DNA of 64,000 nt. Origin: Bradyrhizobium sp. CCBAU 051011 (GTDB taxonomy: Bacteria > Pseudomonadota > Alphaproteobacteria > Rhizobiales > Xanthobacteraceae). The translations under genes were made by a program, and so were the position numbers. The stretch lies in NCBI RefSeq assembly GCF_009930815.1, contig NZ_CP022222.1:5498501-5562500 (forward strand), written 5' to 3'. Position 1 is the first letter of the stretch. The number at the start of each line of letters is the position of its first letter. Shown in pieces: positions 36,128 through 44,971 of this stretch. A model generated the notes under the pieces. The model worked only from the letters and a program-made list of their open reading frames with translations. It searched no databases and was not told the origin of the DNA.

Positions 36128-36577
36128 ATGATAAAATGTGGTGTAAAATGGTTGACAATTATCAGTCTTACCGCTGGTTTCGCGGTGGCGGCTCAGGCTG
36201 AAGATTTGGACGTCGGTAAGTCAGAATTTCGGTCTTCGTGCGCGAGTTGTCATGGTACGGATGCAAAGGGCAAAGGACCCGTCAGTGACCAGCTTAAGAT
36301 ACCGCCTCCCGATTTGACGATGTTGGCCAAGCGCAACAACGGGGTCTTTCCCACGGACGCTGTTTATGAAACCATATATGGATCGAAAACAATTCCCGCT
36401 CACGGCACTCGTGAAATGCCAATTTGGGGAGAACGATTCAACCCCATTATCAACTTGCCTCACTATGTTGATCCGTCTTATTGGAAGATGGCCGGGCCGG
36501 ATCAAAGCCCGGAAGTCGTCGTGCGAAAACGCATCCTTGCTGTTATCGATTATCTGAGTCGTGTTCAGCAAAAGTAG
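36128..36577 (+). CDS. Exported monohaem cytochrome c
   Basis: A 149-residue protein with a signal peptide (about 1-24, LTIISLTAGFAVAAQA), haem-binding C38-A-S-C41-H42 and a likely methionine ligand in REMPIWG. The C-terminus has a longer helix (VRKRILAVIDYLSRV). It should act in the periplasm as an electron carrier. It is a different subtype from the smaller cytochrome at 5600. With its FixK box it probably takes part in microaerobic respiration. Confidence 0.87.
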   Translation: MIKCGVKWLTIISLTAGFAVAAQAEDLDVGKSEFRSSCASCHGTDAKGKGPVSDQLKIPPPDLTMLAKRNNGVFPTDAVYETIYGSKTIPAHGTREMPIWGERFNPIINLPHYVDPSYWKMAGPDQSPEVVVRKRILAVIDYLSRVQQK

Positions 36578-36689
36578 CAACCGACGAGCATCAGATTACT
36601 TACCTGTCCTGCTGAGCGCCCTTTAACGCGGAGGGCAAAAAAGTTCGGAACATCGCTGCCGCCGCCTTGATGCCCGTGCACTGACGACC

Positions 36690-36775
36690 GGAATGCATCT
36701 TGATTGCTGCGCTTGCGCCACGAGCGGCCAAGCCGCCGCACCACCAACCAGGCCGATGAACTCCCGTCGCCTCAT
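36690..36775 (-). pseudogene. Fragment of an ABC substrate-binding protein start
   Basis: MRRREFIGLVGGAAAWPLVAQAQQ is the Tat-type signal peptide typical of rhizobial ABC substrate-binding proteins. After this about 25-residue stretch the similarity ends. It is therefore a 5' remnant on the strand opposite the neighbouring phosphoribosyltransferase remnant. Confidence 0.65.
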
Positions 36776-36799
36776 ATTGCCTCGTGATGCACCCGCTCG

Positions 36800-37275
36800 C
36801 GGACAAACTTGCGATGGGGCGGTAGTGGATGGCGCCGCGCCGATCATTGTTCGCAATGAGGAGGTGATTGAGCTCTCGGGCACAACAGCGGAAGAGTTCG
36901 ACGCGGCGTGTAAGGGAACTTGCCGAGATCGAACGCCGCTGCCAACTCTACATCGGAGAGCGGTCCCGGGCGGAGATCACGGAACAGGTGGTGATCGTCA
37001 TCGATGACGGCATCGCAACTGGAGCGACGACGAGGGCCGCATTGCAGGCGATCCGTAACCGGAAGCCCAAGGAATTGGTACTCGCCGTTCCCGTCGCCCC
37101 GCCCGACACGATCACGGGATTGCGTGGGGAAGTCGATGCATTGATCTGCCTGGAGACGCCCGAATTATTCGGAGCGATCGGCTATTTCTATCGTGACTTC
37201 CGGCAGGTCAGCGATCAGGAGGTCGTTGCAATTCTGAAACGCTTTCCGGCCAAGCGATCGGCTTCGATCCATTGA
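36800..37275 (+). pseudogene. Phosphoribosyltransferase-family gene, 5'-truncated and frameshifted
   Basis: Pieces are GAAPIIVRNEEVIELSGTTAEEFDAA and, one frame over, RELAEIERRCQLYIGERSRAEITEQVVIVIDDGIATGATTRAALQAIR. The latter holds the PRPP-binding loop V-I-D-D-G-I-A-T-G-A-T. It ends PELFGAIGYFYRDFRQVSDQEVV. The 5' part is absent and one shift lies near 36908. In mycobacterial hypoxic regulons a similar phosphoribosyltransferase domain occurs. The 3' end overlaps a convergent ChaB remnant. Confidence 0.8.
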
Positions 37276-37498
37276 ATTAGGGTGGACGGCCATTCGTACT
37301 CGATCGGTGCCCAGCGATCGCGGTCCTTGACGTAGGATCGCTTGACGGCCGCCCAAGCGGTACGGTGAGCGATCTCTTCCTGCCGAACGTCACCAGCGTG
37401 AGCTGCGGAGGCATGGTTGAACGAAGCGCGATAGATGTTCTGCGCATGCGGCGGAACGTGATCGCGGACCGATGCAGGCAGATCGATATTCGTCCGTA
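37217..37498 (-). pseudogene. ChaB-family gene with an N-terminal frameshift
   Basis: The start codon context gives MPY, then one base is missing; the rest is open in the other frame as NIDLPASVRDHVPPHAQNIY and AHRTAWAAVKRSYVKDRDRW, clearly ChaB. It parallels the intact copy at 15136-15357. The frame continues past the usual end and overlaps the phosphoribosyltransferase remnant. Confidence 0.75.
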
Positions 37499-37529
37499 CG
37501 GCATGAGTTTTCCAACGAAGGATTTCCTG

Positions 37530-37958
37530 TCAGAACAGATCCGCCTCGGATTCTTCCGATGAATGGCCGAATTTCGAAAGCGCTTCTTCCAGATGGTCGG
37601 CCAGCATCGGCTTTCCCAACAGGTACGCGGCTGTCCGCTTGTTGTGCGCACGGGCGGCCTCGGCTCGAAGTTCATCCCAATTTCCGATGTCTCCGTCACC
37701 GCGCCCGAGCCAGGCGAGGGCAACAAGATCAATCTGCTCGTCGTCGTTCAAGTCATGGATAAAGCTTGCTAGTTCAATAAGTACCGGATCGTCGGTTCGA
37801 TCCTCCAAAATGGAACGCATGCCATCATCGCTCGCATTGGAGCCTGATTCCGGGTCGGTAAGACCGTCCTTGGCGTCGAATTGGCGAGCCTTGGCAGCGA
37901 TGAAGTACGCTTTTTCCGGCGAGATCGACAGAGCGGGGAGGTTCGGGAGTTTGGACAT
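37530..37958 (-). CDS. DUF3775-domain protein
   Basis: A 142-residue acidic protein with the DUF3775 pattern: LSISPEKAYFIAAKARQFDAKDG, PVLIELASFIHDLNDDEQIDLVALAWLGRGD, then an alpha-helical segment ending LEEALSKFG. The function of the family is not known. A FixK box lies about 65 bp before the ATG at 37958. ChaB and DUF3775 are neighbours here, as may be common in Bradyrhizobium. Confidence 0.78.
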   Translation of the reverse strand: MSKLPNLPALSISPEKAYFIAAKARQFDAKDGLTDPESGSNASDDGMRSILEDRTDDPVLIELASFIHDLNDDEQIDLVALAWLGRGDGDIGNWDELRAEAARAHNKRTAAYLLGKPMLADHLEEALSKFGHSSEESEADLF

Positions 37959-38016
37959 CTTGCGCCTCAAAATTTCGAAGGGCGGTCTTTCATAAGCCCT
38001 CGCAGCAAGTCAGGAG

Positions 38017-38030
38017 TTGAGCTAGATCAA
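38017..38030. promoter_or_regulatory. FixK/FNR-type box between DUF3775 and pncB remnant
   Basis: TTGAGCTAGATCAA has both half-sites. It is about 65 bp before the DUF3775 ATG and about 125 bp before the broken pncB on the other side. Confidence 0.7.
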
Positions 38031-38149
38031 GTGATCAAGAATTTGCCGTTCTGTAATGTATCTTCTTCCGAGCGTGCAGCGAGGCCGCTGCGCATACTGT
38101 CCTTCGAAAGGACAAGGTCGGTCACCCGGCGTTCTGCCATCTCACATGG

Positions 38150-38920
38150 GATTGGCCATATGTATCCCGCGACCAGCCCCTGCTGACCGATTTGTATCAA
38201 TTTAACGTGCTTCAGGCCTACCTGGATCATGGCCAAACGGACACCGCCGTATTTGAGTTCTTCTTGCGTCGGCTTCGGGCTCGCAGAGGCTTCCTTGTGG
38301 CGGCAGGACCCGAGCCCTCGACTTCCTTGAGAATTTTCTCGCTGAGATCGATTGGCTCCGGCAAACTATCAGTTCACGGAGGGTTCGGGCGCATTCTGGA
38401 CGAGGGAGATCTGCAGAATGTGACCATCTTTGCGGCCGGGGGTCTGGACGAAGACGAACTTGCGAGCATGTTGGGTGCGAACGCCCCGGTCGATGGCTTC
38501 GGCATTTGCACCAGCTGACCACATCCTCCGACGTGCCGGCGCTCGATTGCGCTTGCAAGCTTCAGGAGTATGCCCGTATAGCGCGACGCAAACGGTCTGT
38601 CGGAAAGACCACATGGCCGGGTCGGAAGCAGTTCTGGCGCAGCTTTGGAGACGACGGACGCATGACCGGCGATGTGCTCGCGCTCCAAGATGATCGACGG
38701 GCTGGCGAACCGCTGCTGTTACCTTTCATGCGCCATAGCCGGCGTCTCGCTGCGCCTCCGGCACTAGCCGATATCCGGAAGTGGGCGGAGCAAGGCCTTG
38801 CCCAGCTACCCGAACCACCTGAGTGACGGCAGAATGCTCCCGGTCACCGCAGTGTCGGGACTGATAGCCCTCGCGGAGGAAGTCGATGTGCGGCTATCGC
38901 GTGAGGAGAATGATCGGGTC
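38150..38920 (+). pseudogene. pncB: Nicotinate phosphoribosyltransferase gene with a large internal deletion
   Basis: The 5' part reads DQPLLTDLYQFNVLQAYLDHGQTDTAVFEFFLRRL, the conserved PncB start. After about 60 further codons comes ILDEGDLQNVTIFAAGGLDEDEL, and later DCACKLQEYARI ... KTTWPGRKQFWRSF and LPVTAVSGLIALAEEVDVRLS, the C-terminal part. The central catalytic region is missing, total length is about half of normal, and frames change. PncB makes nicotinate mononucleotide in NAD salvage; a pncB2 gene belongs to the mycobacterial DosR regulon. Confidence 0.8.
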
Positions 38921-39201
38921 TCGCTGTTGGGCTGCTCCGCTTCTTCTGAAATGACACCAGCCGGCGATGTCGTGTCGCCGCAAAAGGCAAAGGCGTGGGC
39001 GCGAACTTGACCCATCTCAAACCGGCAGGGGTGTACGTCTGCCAATTACGCCCTTGGGTTAATCGAGCTGCAAGGGAGGGCCGGCCAAATGCCCTGCCAA
39101 TTGAACAGATATGCTCATGAACGCATCTGACATTATGCGTCGTTCCTTTGCAACAATCAAAACCGGATGCGCCACTCCTGGGCCGGAACCGAGCTTGATT
39201 T

Positions 39202-39215
39202 TTGATCTCGCTCAA
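39202..39215 (+). promoter_or_regulatory. FixK/FNR-type box for the PAS protein gene
   Basis: TTGATCTCGCTCAA has both half-sites, with its centre about 63 bp before the ATG at 39272. Confidence 0.72.
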
Positions 39216-39271
39216 AGCCTCCCATGGTTGGCGGGCCATACTGTTTTCTGAGGGATGCGTGGAGAAGATGA

Positions 39272-40057
39272 ATGGCAAACCAAAAAACGGTCGTCGCCAA
39301 CGATGCAACGAAGCCCTCATGCGGCCCCAAGGCTACGCGAGTTTCCGACGAAAAACGATTCATATCCGACGAACGTCGCGTTCAGGACGCCCTTGAGGAT
39401 GACGAGGTCAGGGAGGTCTTGCGAGCCTTTCATGAGCGCGAGGCCAGCGACGCTGGGGTTGTCGGCCAAGGCGGACGTGTGGACGAGAGGCAGCCTGCTC
39501 CCAGCGCGCTGGAAGGGGCAAGTTCAGTTGGCGGCAATATCCCTTGCTCGAAGAAGGGCAGTTGCTCGATGACAGAAGAAGTTCGCAGCTATTCTCTTCC
39601 CGACGAACTTGAACCAGACCTTAGTCGCGTTCACGCATATTGGAATGGGTTGAAACGTGGTGCAAACGACGTTCCGTTTTGGGACGACGTCAAGTTCTCA
39701 TTGCGGTCCCGGCTTGCGCGGCAATCAATGCTGATTGACGTCTTGGAAACTCCACTTCGGTTCCGCTTCGATCTCATCGGAGCGGACCTGACCGAATGGT
39801 ACGGCGGAACGATTGGCAACAAGTTTCTCGGCGAAATCGATCTTCACGCGCCGTTCGATGAGCTAACGTTGCAATGCCAAGCGACTATAGAGGGCGGCGC
39901 TCCCACTTATTATTATCAAACAACGAGCAGAAAAGGCGATACCGAACATCCGGCCGGTTACACGCGCCTCTTGCTCCCGTTGTGGGGCAATGGTCGCATC
40001 GAGATGTTGCTCGGCTCTATTGTTTTCGACAAGGCGGCTAGAAAAAACTCTGGCTAG
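39272..40057 (+). CDS. PAS-type sensory protein with a disordered N-terminal extension
   Basis: A 261-residue protein. Residues 1-100 are polar, without a recognised fold (KTVVANDATKPSCGPK ... SDERRVQDALEDDEVREVLRAFHERE). From residue 105 it matches a PAS_5-type domain (PDELEPDLSRVHAYWNGLKRG, RFRFDLIGADLTEWYGGTIGNKFLGE). GGAGA precedes the ATG at 39272, and the box spacing supports this start. The PAS part has its own methionine at 39569, so two fused genes are possible. No output domain is present. Confidence 0.72.
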   Translation: MANQKTVVANDATKPSCGPKATRVSDEKRFISDERRVQDALEDDEVREVLRAFHEREASDAGVVGQGGRVDERQPAPSALEGASSVGGNIPCSKKGSCSMTEEVRSYSLPDELEPDLSRVHAYWNGLKRGANDVPFWDDVKFSLRSRLARQSMLIDVLETPLRFRFDLIGADLTEWYGGTIGNKFLGEIDLHAPFDELTLQCQATIEGGAPTYYYQTTSRKGDTEHPAGYTRLLLPLWGNGRIEMLLGSIVFDKAARKNSG

Positions 40058-40176
40058 ACATTCTGCAAGGGACGATCGTACTGACGGTACAACGAGAATC
40101 GCCGCTCCTTGAATGCCGACTTCCAACTGATCGCTGTGATCCAGAGAAGTGCATCCAGTCTAGATCGCTTTCCTGA

Positions 40177-41142
40177 CTAACGAGGATAGCCAGCAATCGG
40201 CGTCACAATCACCTCAGAAGCAAGTCGATGAACGTCGTCGACACGGCAAAGCTCCGTACCGGGATTGAGTAGCGCGGCCGAACCGCCGGCAACGCCGTAG
40301 CGCAGAGCCATATCGAGACGGCCGTCGCTCACCAGGCTCCATACTATCGCGCCCAGGAAACTGTCGCCGGCGCCGGAAACACTGGCGGGCTCGATAGGAA
40401 GGCCATTTGCACGCCAAGCAGCATCGCGGCTCATGAGCAGGGCACCATCGGACCCCATGGAGAGAGCAATAACTTCGATGCAATAGCGATCGAACAGGTA
40501 ACATCCTGCTTCGATGAGAGAGGCTTCATCGGCGGAGGCTATTCCTGCCAATTCGTGAAACTCGCGAAGGTTGGGCTTGATGAGATAAACACCCACTTCC
40601 AGGGCGGCTTTCAGAAAGGTGCCGGACGTGTCCACGATTACTTTGCCAAGGCCTTTCGAAACTTGAGCAACTCTGCCGTAAAAATCCGCCGGCACGCCGG
40701 CAGGCAGGCTGCCGCTTGCAATGACAAATGCCGCCTGAGGTGTGATGCGCGCAATCGCGTTAACGCATTGTTGCCATTCGAATTCGCGGAGGAGCGCCCC
40801 CGGAAAGACCAGGCGAAATTGCTCTCCTGTCGTCTCGTCGAAGACCGTGACGTCCTCCCGCGTGTCGTTCAGCGTCGGGATCACGACGCTGCGCACGCCT
40901 TCACCTTCGACCAGTGCCGCCAGTGACTGCCCGGTAGCTCCGCCGGCCGGGTAAATCGCGGTTGCTTGAGCCCCCAACCGTTTCAGAACCCTGGCTACGT
41001 TGATTCCGCCACCCCCGGGATCGCGGTGAGCCGGCGCACAGCGCATTTTGGTGAAGGGCATCATTTCTTTTACCGACGTCGAAATGTCAACGGCCGGGTT
41101 GATGGTGAGAGTGACGATCTGGGTCGATGGATTCTCAGCCAA
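40177..41142 (-). CDS. pfkB: PfkB-family phosphofructokinase
   Basis: A 321-residue sugar kinase of the PfkB fold: TLTINPAVDISTSV, the substrate motif GGGGINVARVLKRLGA, and the catalytic G-A-G-D (VSGAGDSFLGAIVW) near the C-terminus. It most resembles 6-phosphofructokinase II or 1-phosphofructokinase and would commit sugar phosphate to glycolysis. The start is probably the TTG at 41142, with GGAGG nine bases upstream and overlapping the glucokinase stop. A TTG at 41175 is the alternative. It is the third gene of the GH1-glk-pfkB operon; pfkB is a DosR member in mycobacteria. Confidence 0.86.
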   Translation of the reverse strand: MAENPSTQIVTLTINPAVDISTSVKEMMPFTKMRCAPAHRDPGGGGINVARVLKRLGAQATAIYPAGGATGQSLAALVEGEGVRSVVIPTLNDTREDVTVFDETTGEQFRLVFPGALLREFEWQQCVNAIARITPQAAFVIASGSLPAGVPADFYGRVAQVSKGLGKVIVDTSGTFLKAALEVGVYLIKPNLREFHELAGIASADEASLIEAGCYLFDRYCIEVIALSMGSDGALLMSRDAAWRANGLPIEPASVSGAGDSFLGAIVWSLVSDGRLDMALRYGVAGGSAALLNPGTELCRVDDVHRLASEVIVTPIAGYPR

Positions 41143-42118
41143 TGCCTTCGGCCTCCGCCAGGGCGCGGAGGCCAACGAATGCGACGTTCTCGTCCAGAAT
41201 CAGGTAGGTCGGTATCGCTTCGAGATACCTGCTGAACCGCCCTTTTTCCTCAAAGCGTGCGCGGAATCGTGAGCGGGCAAGATATTCGGGGATGTGGCGC
41301 AGAATGCCTCCGCCAATAAATACGCCGCCTTTCGCACCGAACGTGAGCGCGAGATTGCCGGCGACGGATCCGAGCATCGCGCAAAACATATCGATGACGG
41401 CGCGACTGGTCGAACAGGTACCCTCGACTCCGGTCCGGGTAATATCGCATGCGCGACGCCTTGACGGAATAATGTCGTCCAGCGCAGCGATCGCGTCGTA
41501 GAGATTTTCCAGCCCGGCGCCCGACAGAACGCGTTCCGCCGAGACATGCCCAAATCGCCGCCGTAGATTTTCGATAACAGCATCCTCCCGCGACGAACTG
41601 CCGGCCATGGTGGAATGGCCGCCCTCGCTCGAAAGCACGACCCGGCCGGTGGCGTGCGGGATGTTGACCGCCATCCCGAGGCCCGTGCCGGGGCCAAGCG
41701 CAGCGAGCGGTGCTCCCGCGACCGGTTGTCGGCCGCCTAGCGGAAGCAGACTGTCGCGCGGAAGGCAGGGCAGAGCCCACGCCACCGCTTCGAAATCATT
41801 GATCAGACGAACCGTAGAAAATCCGTGAGAAGTGCGCAACTCTGCGACATCGATTACCCAGGAATTATTGGTCAGCGCGCAGCGGTTATCCTGGATCGTG
41901 CCGGAAGCGGCCAGAACTGCGGAAGAGATCGTGCCAGCTTCCGGCACGCCGCCGAGATACGCGCCGAGTGCCTCGCCGAAGCTGCCGTGGTCTTTGACAG
42001 CCATATGGGCCATGGCGCCGACCGTTCCGTCGGCCATCAGCGCAAAGCGTGCGTTGGTGCCGCCGATGTCTGCAAGCAGCAGCTTTTCGTTGGTTCGCGG
42101 CGAGGAGGTTGCCATCAT
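41135..42118 (-). CDS. glk: Glucokinase
   Basis: A 327-residue ROK-unrelated glucokinase of the Glk type: phosphate motif LLLADIGGTNARFAL at the N-terminus, the catalytic-loop Asp in RLINDFEAVAWALP, adenosine motif LGPGTGLGMAV and EGGH. It phosphorylates glucose with ATP. The ATG overlaps the stop of the beta-glucosidase gene (ATGATGG), so glucose released by that enzyme is taken directly into metabolism. Confidence 0.92.
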   Translation of the reverse strand: MMATSSPRTNEKLLLADIGGTNARFALMADGTVGAMAHMAVKDHGSFGEALGAYLGGVPEAGTISSAVLAASGTIQDNRCALTNNSWVIDVAELRTSHGFSTVRLINDFEAVAWALPCLPRDSLLPLGGRQPVAGAPLAALGPGTGLGMAVNIPHATGRVVLSSEGGHSTMAGSSSREDAVIENLRRRFGHVSAERVLSGAGLENLYDAIAALDDIIPSRRRACDITRTGVEGTCSTSRAVIDMFCAMLGSVAGNLALTFGAKGGVFIGGGILRHIPEYLARSRFRARFEEKGRFSRYLEAIPTYLILDENVAFVGLRALAEAEGIG

Positions 42119-43452
42119 CGTTGATGCACCGCTTTGATCAGTCCTGAATACCAACCAAAGGAGGATTTCGGAGTTCGCCGAAGTGACGCGTAATCGACAT
42201 AGCTTAGACCGAACCGGATACTGTACCCAGAGTCCCATTCGAAATTGTCCAGCAGCGACCAAATGAAATAGCCGCGGACATCGACACCTTCGGAAGCGGC
42301 GTTATTCATGACCCCGATATGGGCACGCAGAAACTCAATCCGACCCGTATCGATCACGGCTCCCGCCTGGTCGGGCTGGTCGGAATTGCCATATCCGTTT
42401 TCCAGAACGTAAATCGGTAAAGCATAACGTGCGTGCACGATCCGCAGCGTTTCGCCGAAGGCTTCGGGATCGATCGGCCATCCAATCGGTGTCAGCGGAA
42501 CATCGGCGGGTTTCTCACCGAAGTCATAACCCAGCATCGAATCAGCCCGCGCTTTCACATAAACCGGACTGTAGTGGTTCAGTCCAAACCAGTCGAGTGG
42601 GCGGCAAATCCGCGCCAGATCGCCGGGCTGCACATGCGGTTCGATCGCCGCCCGCATCGAGGGGGGATACTCGCCGCGGCATTGCGGATCCGGGAAGGCG
42701 TAATTCCAGTAGACACCCAGGCGCGCGGCCGCCGCGGCGTCGGCTTCGCCTGCGCTGGACGGCCAGCAGGGCTGAAGATTGTGAATGCACCCGATTGAGG
42801 CGCTGGCCACTCTCTCACGGAGTATATCCACCGCTGCACCGTGCGCCAGATTGACGTGGTGGATCATGCGGTGGAGATTGTCCTCGCTGCTTTGATCGCG
42901 CTTGCCGAGCGAACGGCTGAACAGAATGAAGATCGACGGCTCGTTGAATGTAGCGAAGCGCTTGACCCGATCTCCAAAACGCGTGGCGATCAGCGTGGTA
43001 TAGTCGGCAAACCATGCCGCCGACTCCCGGTTCAACCATCCGCCGGCATTCTCAATGGCCTGCGGCAGATCCCAATGATATAGGCATAGCCACGGCTCGA
43101 TGCCGGCGGCCAACAGCTCGTCGACCAACCGGTCATAGAATTCAAGCCCCGCTTCATTGGCTAATCCTCGCCCGTGCGGCAGTACGCGCGGCCACGCAAC
43201 CGAGAACCGGTACGCCTGGACGCCCAACGTCTTCATCAAGGCGACATCCTCACGGTAGCGATGGTAGTGGTCGCACGCGACGTCGCCGGTGTCGTGGTTC
43301 TTGATCTCGCCGTTGTCACAATAGACGTCCCAGATACTTGGTCCACGACCATCTTCCTTGGTTGCGCCTTCGATCTGGAAACTGGAGGTGGAGACCCCCC
43401 AGATGAAACCCGGGCGCAGGCTGGCGATGGCAGGCAGCTCCGATGTCGGCAT
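42115..43452 (-). CDS. bglA: Family GH1 beta-glucosidase
   Basis: A 445-residue GH1 (beta/alpha)8-barrel enzyme: N-terminal signature FIWGVSTSSFQIEGATKEDGRG, acid/base Glu171 in T-F-N-E-P and nucleophile Glu351 in Y-V-L-E-N-G. No signal peptide is seen, so it works in the cytoplasm on imported or internal beta-glucosides, with glucose passed to glk. It is the first gene of the leftward operon. It diverges from an agarase-like glycosidase, and the 112-bp gap should hold both promoters. Confidence 0.94.
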   Translation of the reverse strand: MPTSELPAIASLRPGFIWGVSTSSFQIEGATKEDGRGPSIWDVYCDNGEIKNHDTGDVACDHYHRYREDVALMKTLGVQAYRFSVAWPRVLPHGRGLANEAGLEFYDRLVDELLAAGIEPWLCLYHWDLPQAIENAGGWLNRESAAWFADYTTLIATRFGDRVKRFATFNEPSIFILFSRSLGKRDQSSEDNLHRMIHHVNLAHGAAVDILRERVASASIGCIHNLQPCWPSSAGEADAAAAARLGVYWNYAFPDPQCRGEYPPSMRAAIEPHVQPGDLARICRPLDWFGLNHYSPVYVKARADSMLGYDFGEKPADVPLTPIGWPIDPEAFGETLRIVHARYALPIYVLENGYGNSDQPDQAGAVIDTGRIEFLRAHIGVMNNAASEGVDVRGYFIWSLLDNFEWDSGYSIRFGLSYVDYASLRRTPKSSFGWYSGLIKAVHQR

Positions 43453-43557
43453 GAAATTGGTTCTCGGTTATACTCCCGGCTGGAGTTGATACGCAGCGCT
43501 TCCGTCCAGGCGAATTACTCATTGCAACATCAATAGTCAGGTCGATGAAGGTAACTC

Positions 43558-43571
43558 TTGAGCTATGTCAA
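43558..43571 (+). promoter_or_regulatory. FixK/FNR-like palindrome across a start codon
   Basis: TTGAGCTATGTCAA has both half-sites but spans the presumed ATG (43565) of the agarase-like gene. It would act as an activator only if translation starts further in, or as a repressor site; chance is possible. Confidence 0.35.
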
Positions 43572-44971
43572 GAAGTCCTGGCGGGACCAATGCGATAGAT
43601 AATACCTTGTTGGTCTGGCACTGGAGTCTCCGCTTGCAAAGAACCAAATGGGGCGGAATCGCCGACGACTGCTTCCGCTCGAGCGGGTTCTTTCGTGTGG
43701 CCGAGCGTAACGGCGTATTCTGGCTTGTCGACCCCGATGGCGGTCGCTTCATTTCCAAGGGCGTCAACACGGTTCGCTTCGATCAGGACCACGTCGGAAA
43801 TACCAATCGCGTACCCTACGCCGACGCGTGCCGGGCGAAATATGGTACGCCGCACGTCTGGCGCGCAGCGGCAGCGGACCGACTGGCCCACTGGCGATTT
43901 AACACGCTCGGCTGCTGGTCTGATGAACTTGTCGCCAGTGCAGGATCGTCGCTGCTTGCGACCGCTCCTATAGCTGCAGTTGGTGCCTCTTTCCGGTTAC
44001 ACCGGCGTGACGAGATCTTTCCGGATGTATTTGATCCCGCGTTTTCGTGGCACATCCGCTTAAGCGCAGAAAATCATTGCACTAAGCGGCGCAACGAGCC
44101 TGAATTGATCGGCTGGTTTATCGACAACGAGCTGTACTGGTCGCCGGATTGGCGCGGGGCTGACGAGCTTCTGACTCTGTTTCTGAACTTGCCGGCCCAC
44201 CGCCCTGGGCGCGTCGCGGCCATCATAAGATTAGAGGAACGCTATCGGGAGTTTTCCCAATTCAACGCAGTATGGCGCACGCCGGCGCGATCATGGGAGG
44301 AGTTCGGCACGGTCGGACGTGCGGAGGCGCCGTTCTTCAGAATGCCGCCCGGCGGTCTGATCGACGCGCTAGAGACCCAAGCTAACCTCGCCAATCCCGC
44401 GCGCGCGGCATTTTTCGCGGACTGTGATGCCTTTGCTGCGGTTGTCGCCGAGGCATATTTCGAGTTATGCGTCGCGGCCATCAAGGCTGCCGACCCCAAT
44501 CATCTTGTGATAGGTTCACGGTTCGGCTACCAGCCGCATCCTAACGTAATTGCCGCAGCCGGCCGCTACCTCGATGTGATCTCATTCAATCACTATGACT
44601 TCGACCCAGGGTCAGTTATCGATGCGTATTCAGCAGGTGATAAGCCGTGCCTGATTTCCGAATTTTCCTTTCGCGGTGACGATTCCGGCCTGCCCAATAG
44701 CCGTGGTGCCGGACCGCGGGTGGAAAGCCAGCTGGAGCGCGCCCAGTGTTTCGAACGTTACGTCACGGCAGCGCTGAAGAAGCCGGCGGTCGTTGGCTAT
44801 CACTGGTTCGAACATGCCGACCAGCCGGCTGAAGGGCGCTTTGACGGCGAAAATTCCAATTTCGGCGTGGTGACGATCGACGATGAGGTCTATGCGGAGC
44901 TGACCGAAACCATGACGAGGGTCAATGCCGCCGCGGAGCAAATTCACACGAATGCCGCCCCGACAGATTAG
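43565..44971 (+). CDS. Agarase-like glycoside hydrolase (GH50/GH86-related)
   Basis: A 468-residue barrel-type glycosidase. Typical segments are GFFRVAERNGVFWLVDPDGGRFISKGVNTVRFDQD at about 41-75, the acid/base-like G-W-F-I-D-N-E-L-Y-W and a later C-L-I-S-E-F-S-F that may hold the nucleophile. There is no signal peptide. Relatives are annotated as beta-agarases, but the true substrate in soil rhizobia is unlikely to be agar; a self-made beta-glucan is a guess. It diverges from the GH1-glk-pfkB operon. A FixK-like palindrome covers the start codon, so a start about 15 codons later should be considered. Confidence 0.78.
   Translation: MSRSPGGTNAIDNTLLVWHWSLRLQRTKWGGIADDCFRSSGFFRVAERNGVFWLVDPDGGRFISKGVNTVRFDQDHVGNTNRVPYADACRAKYGTPHVWRAAAADRLAHWRFNTLGCWSDELVASAGSSLLATAPIAAVGASFRLHRRDEIFPDVFDPAFSWHIRLSAENHCTKRRNEPELIGWFIDNELYWSPDWRGADELLTLFLNLPAHRPGRVAAIIRLEERYREFSQFNAVWRTPARSWEEFGTVGRAEAPFFRMPPGGLIDALETQANLANPARAAFFADCDAFAAVVAEAYFELCVAAIKAADPNHLVIGSRFGYQPHPNVIAAAGRYLDVISFNHYDFDPGSVIDAYSAGDKPCLISEFSFRGDDSGLPNSRGAGPRVESQLERAQCFERYVTAALKKPAVVGYHWFEHADQPAEGRFDGENSNFGVVTIDDEVYAELTETMTRVNAAAEQIHTNAAPTD

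Noticed and set aside
38027..38236. 69-codon leftward frame (MAMIQVGLKHVKLIQ...)
   Set aside because: It overlaps the FixK box and is antisense to the recognisable pncB start.
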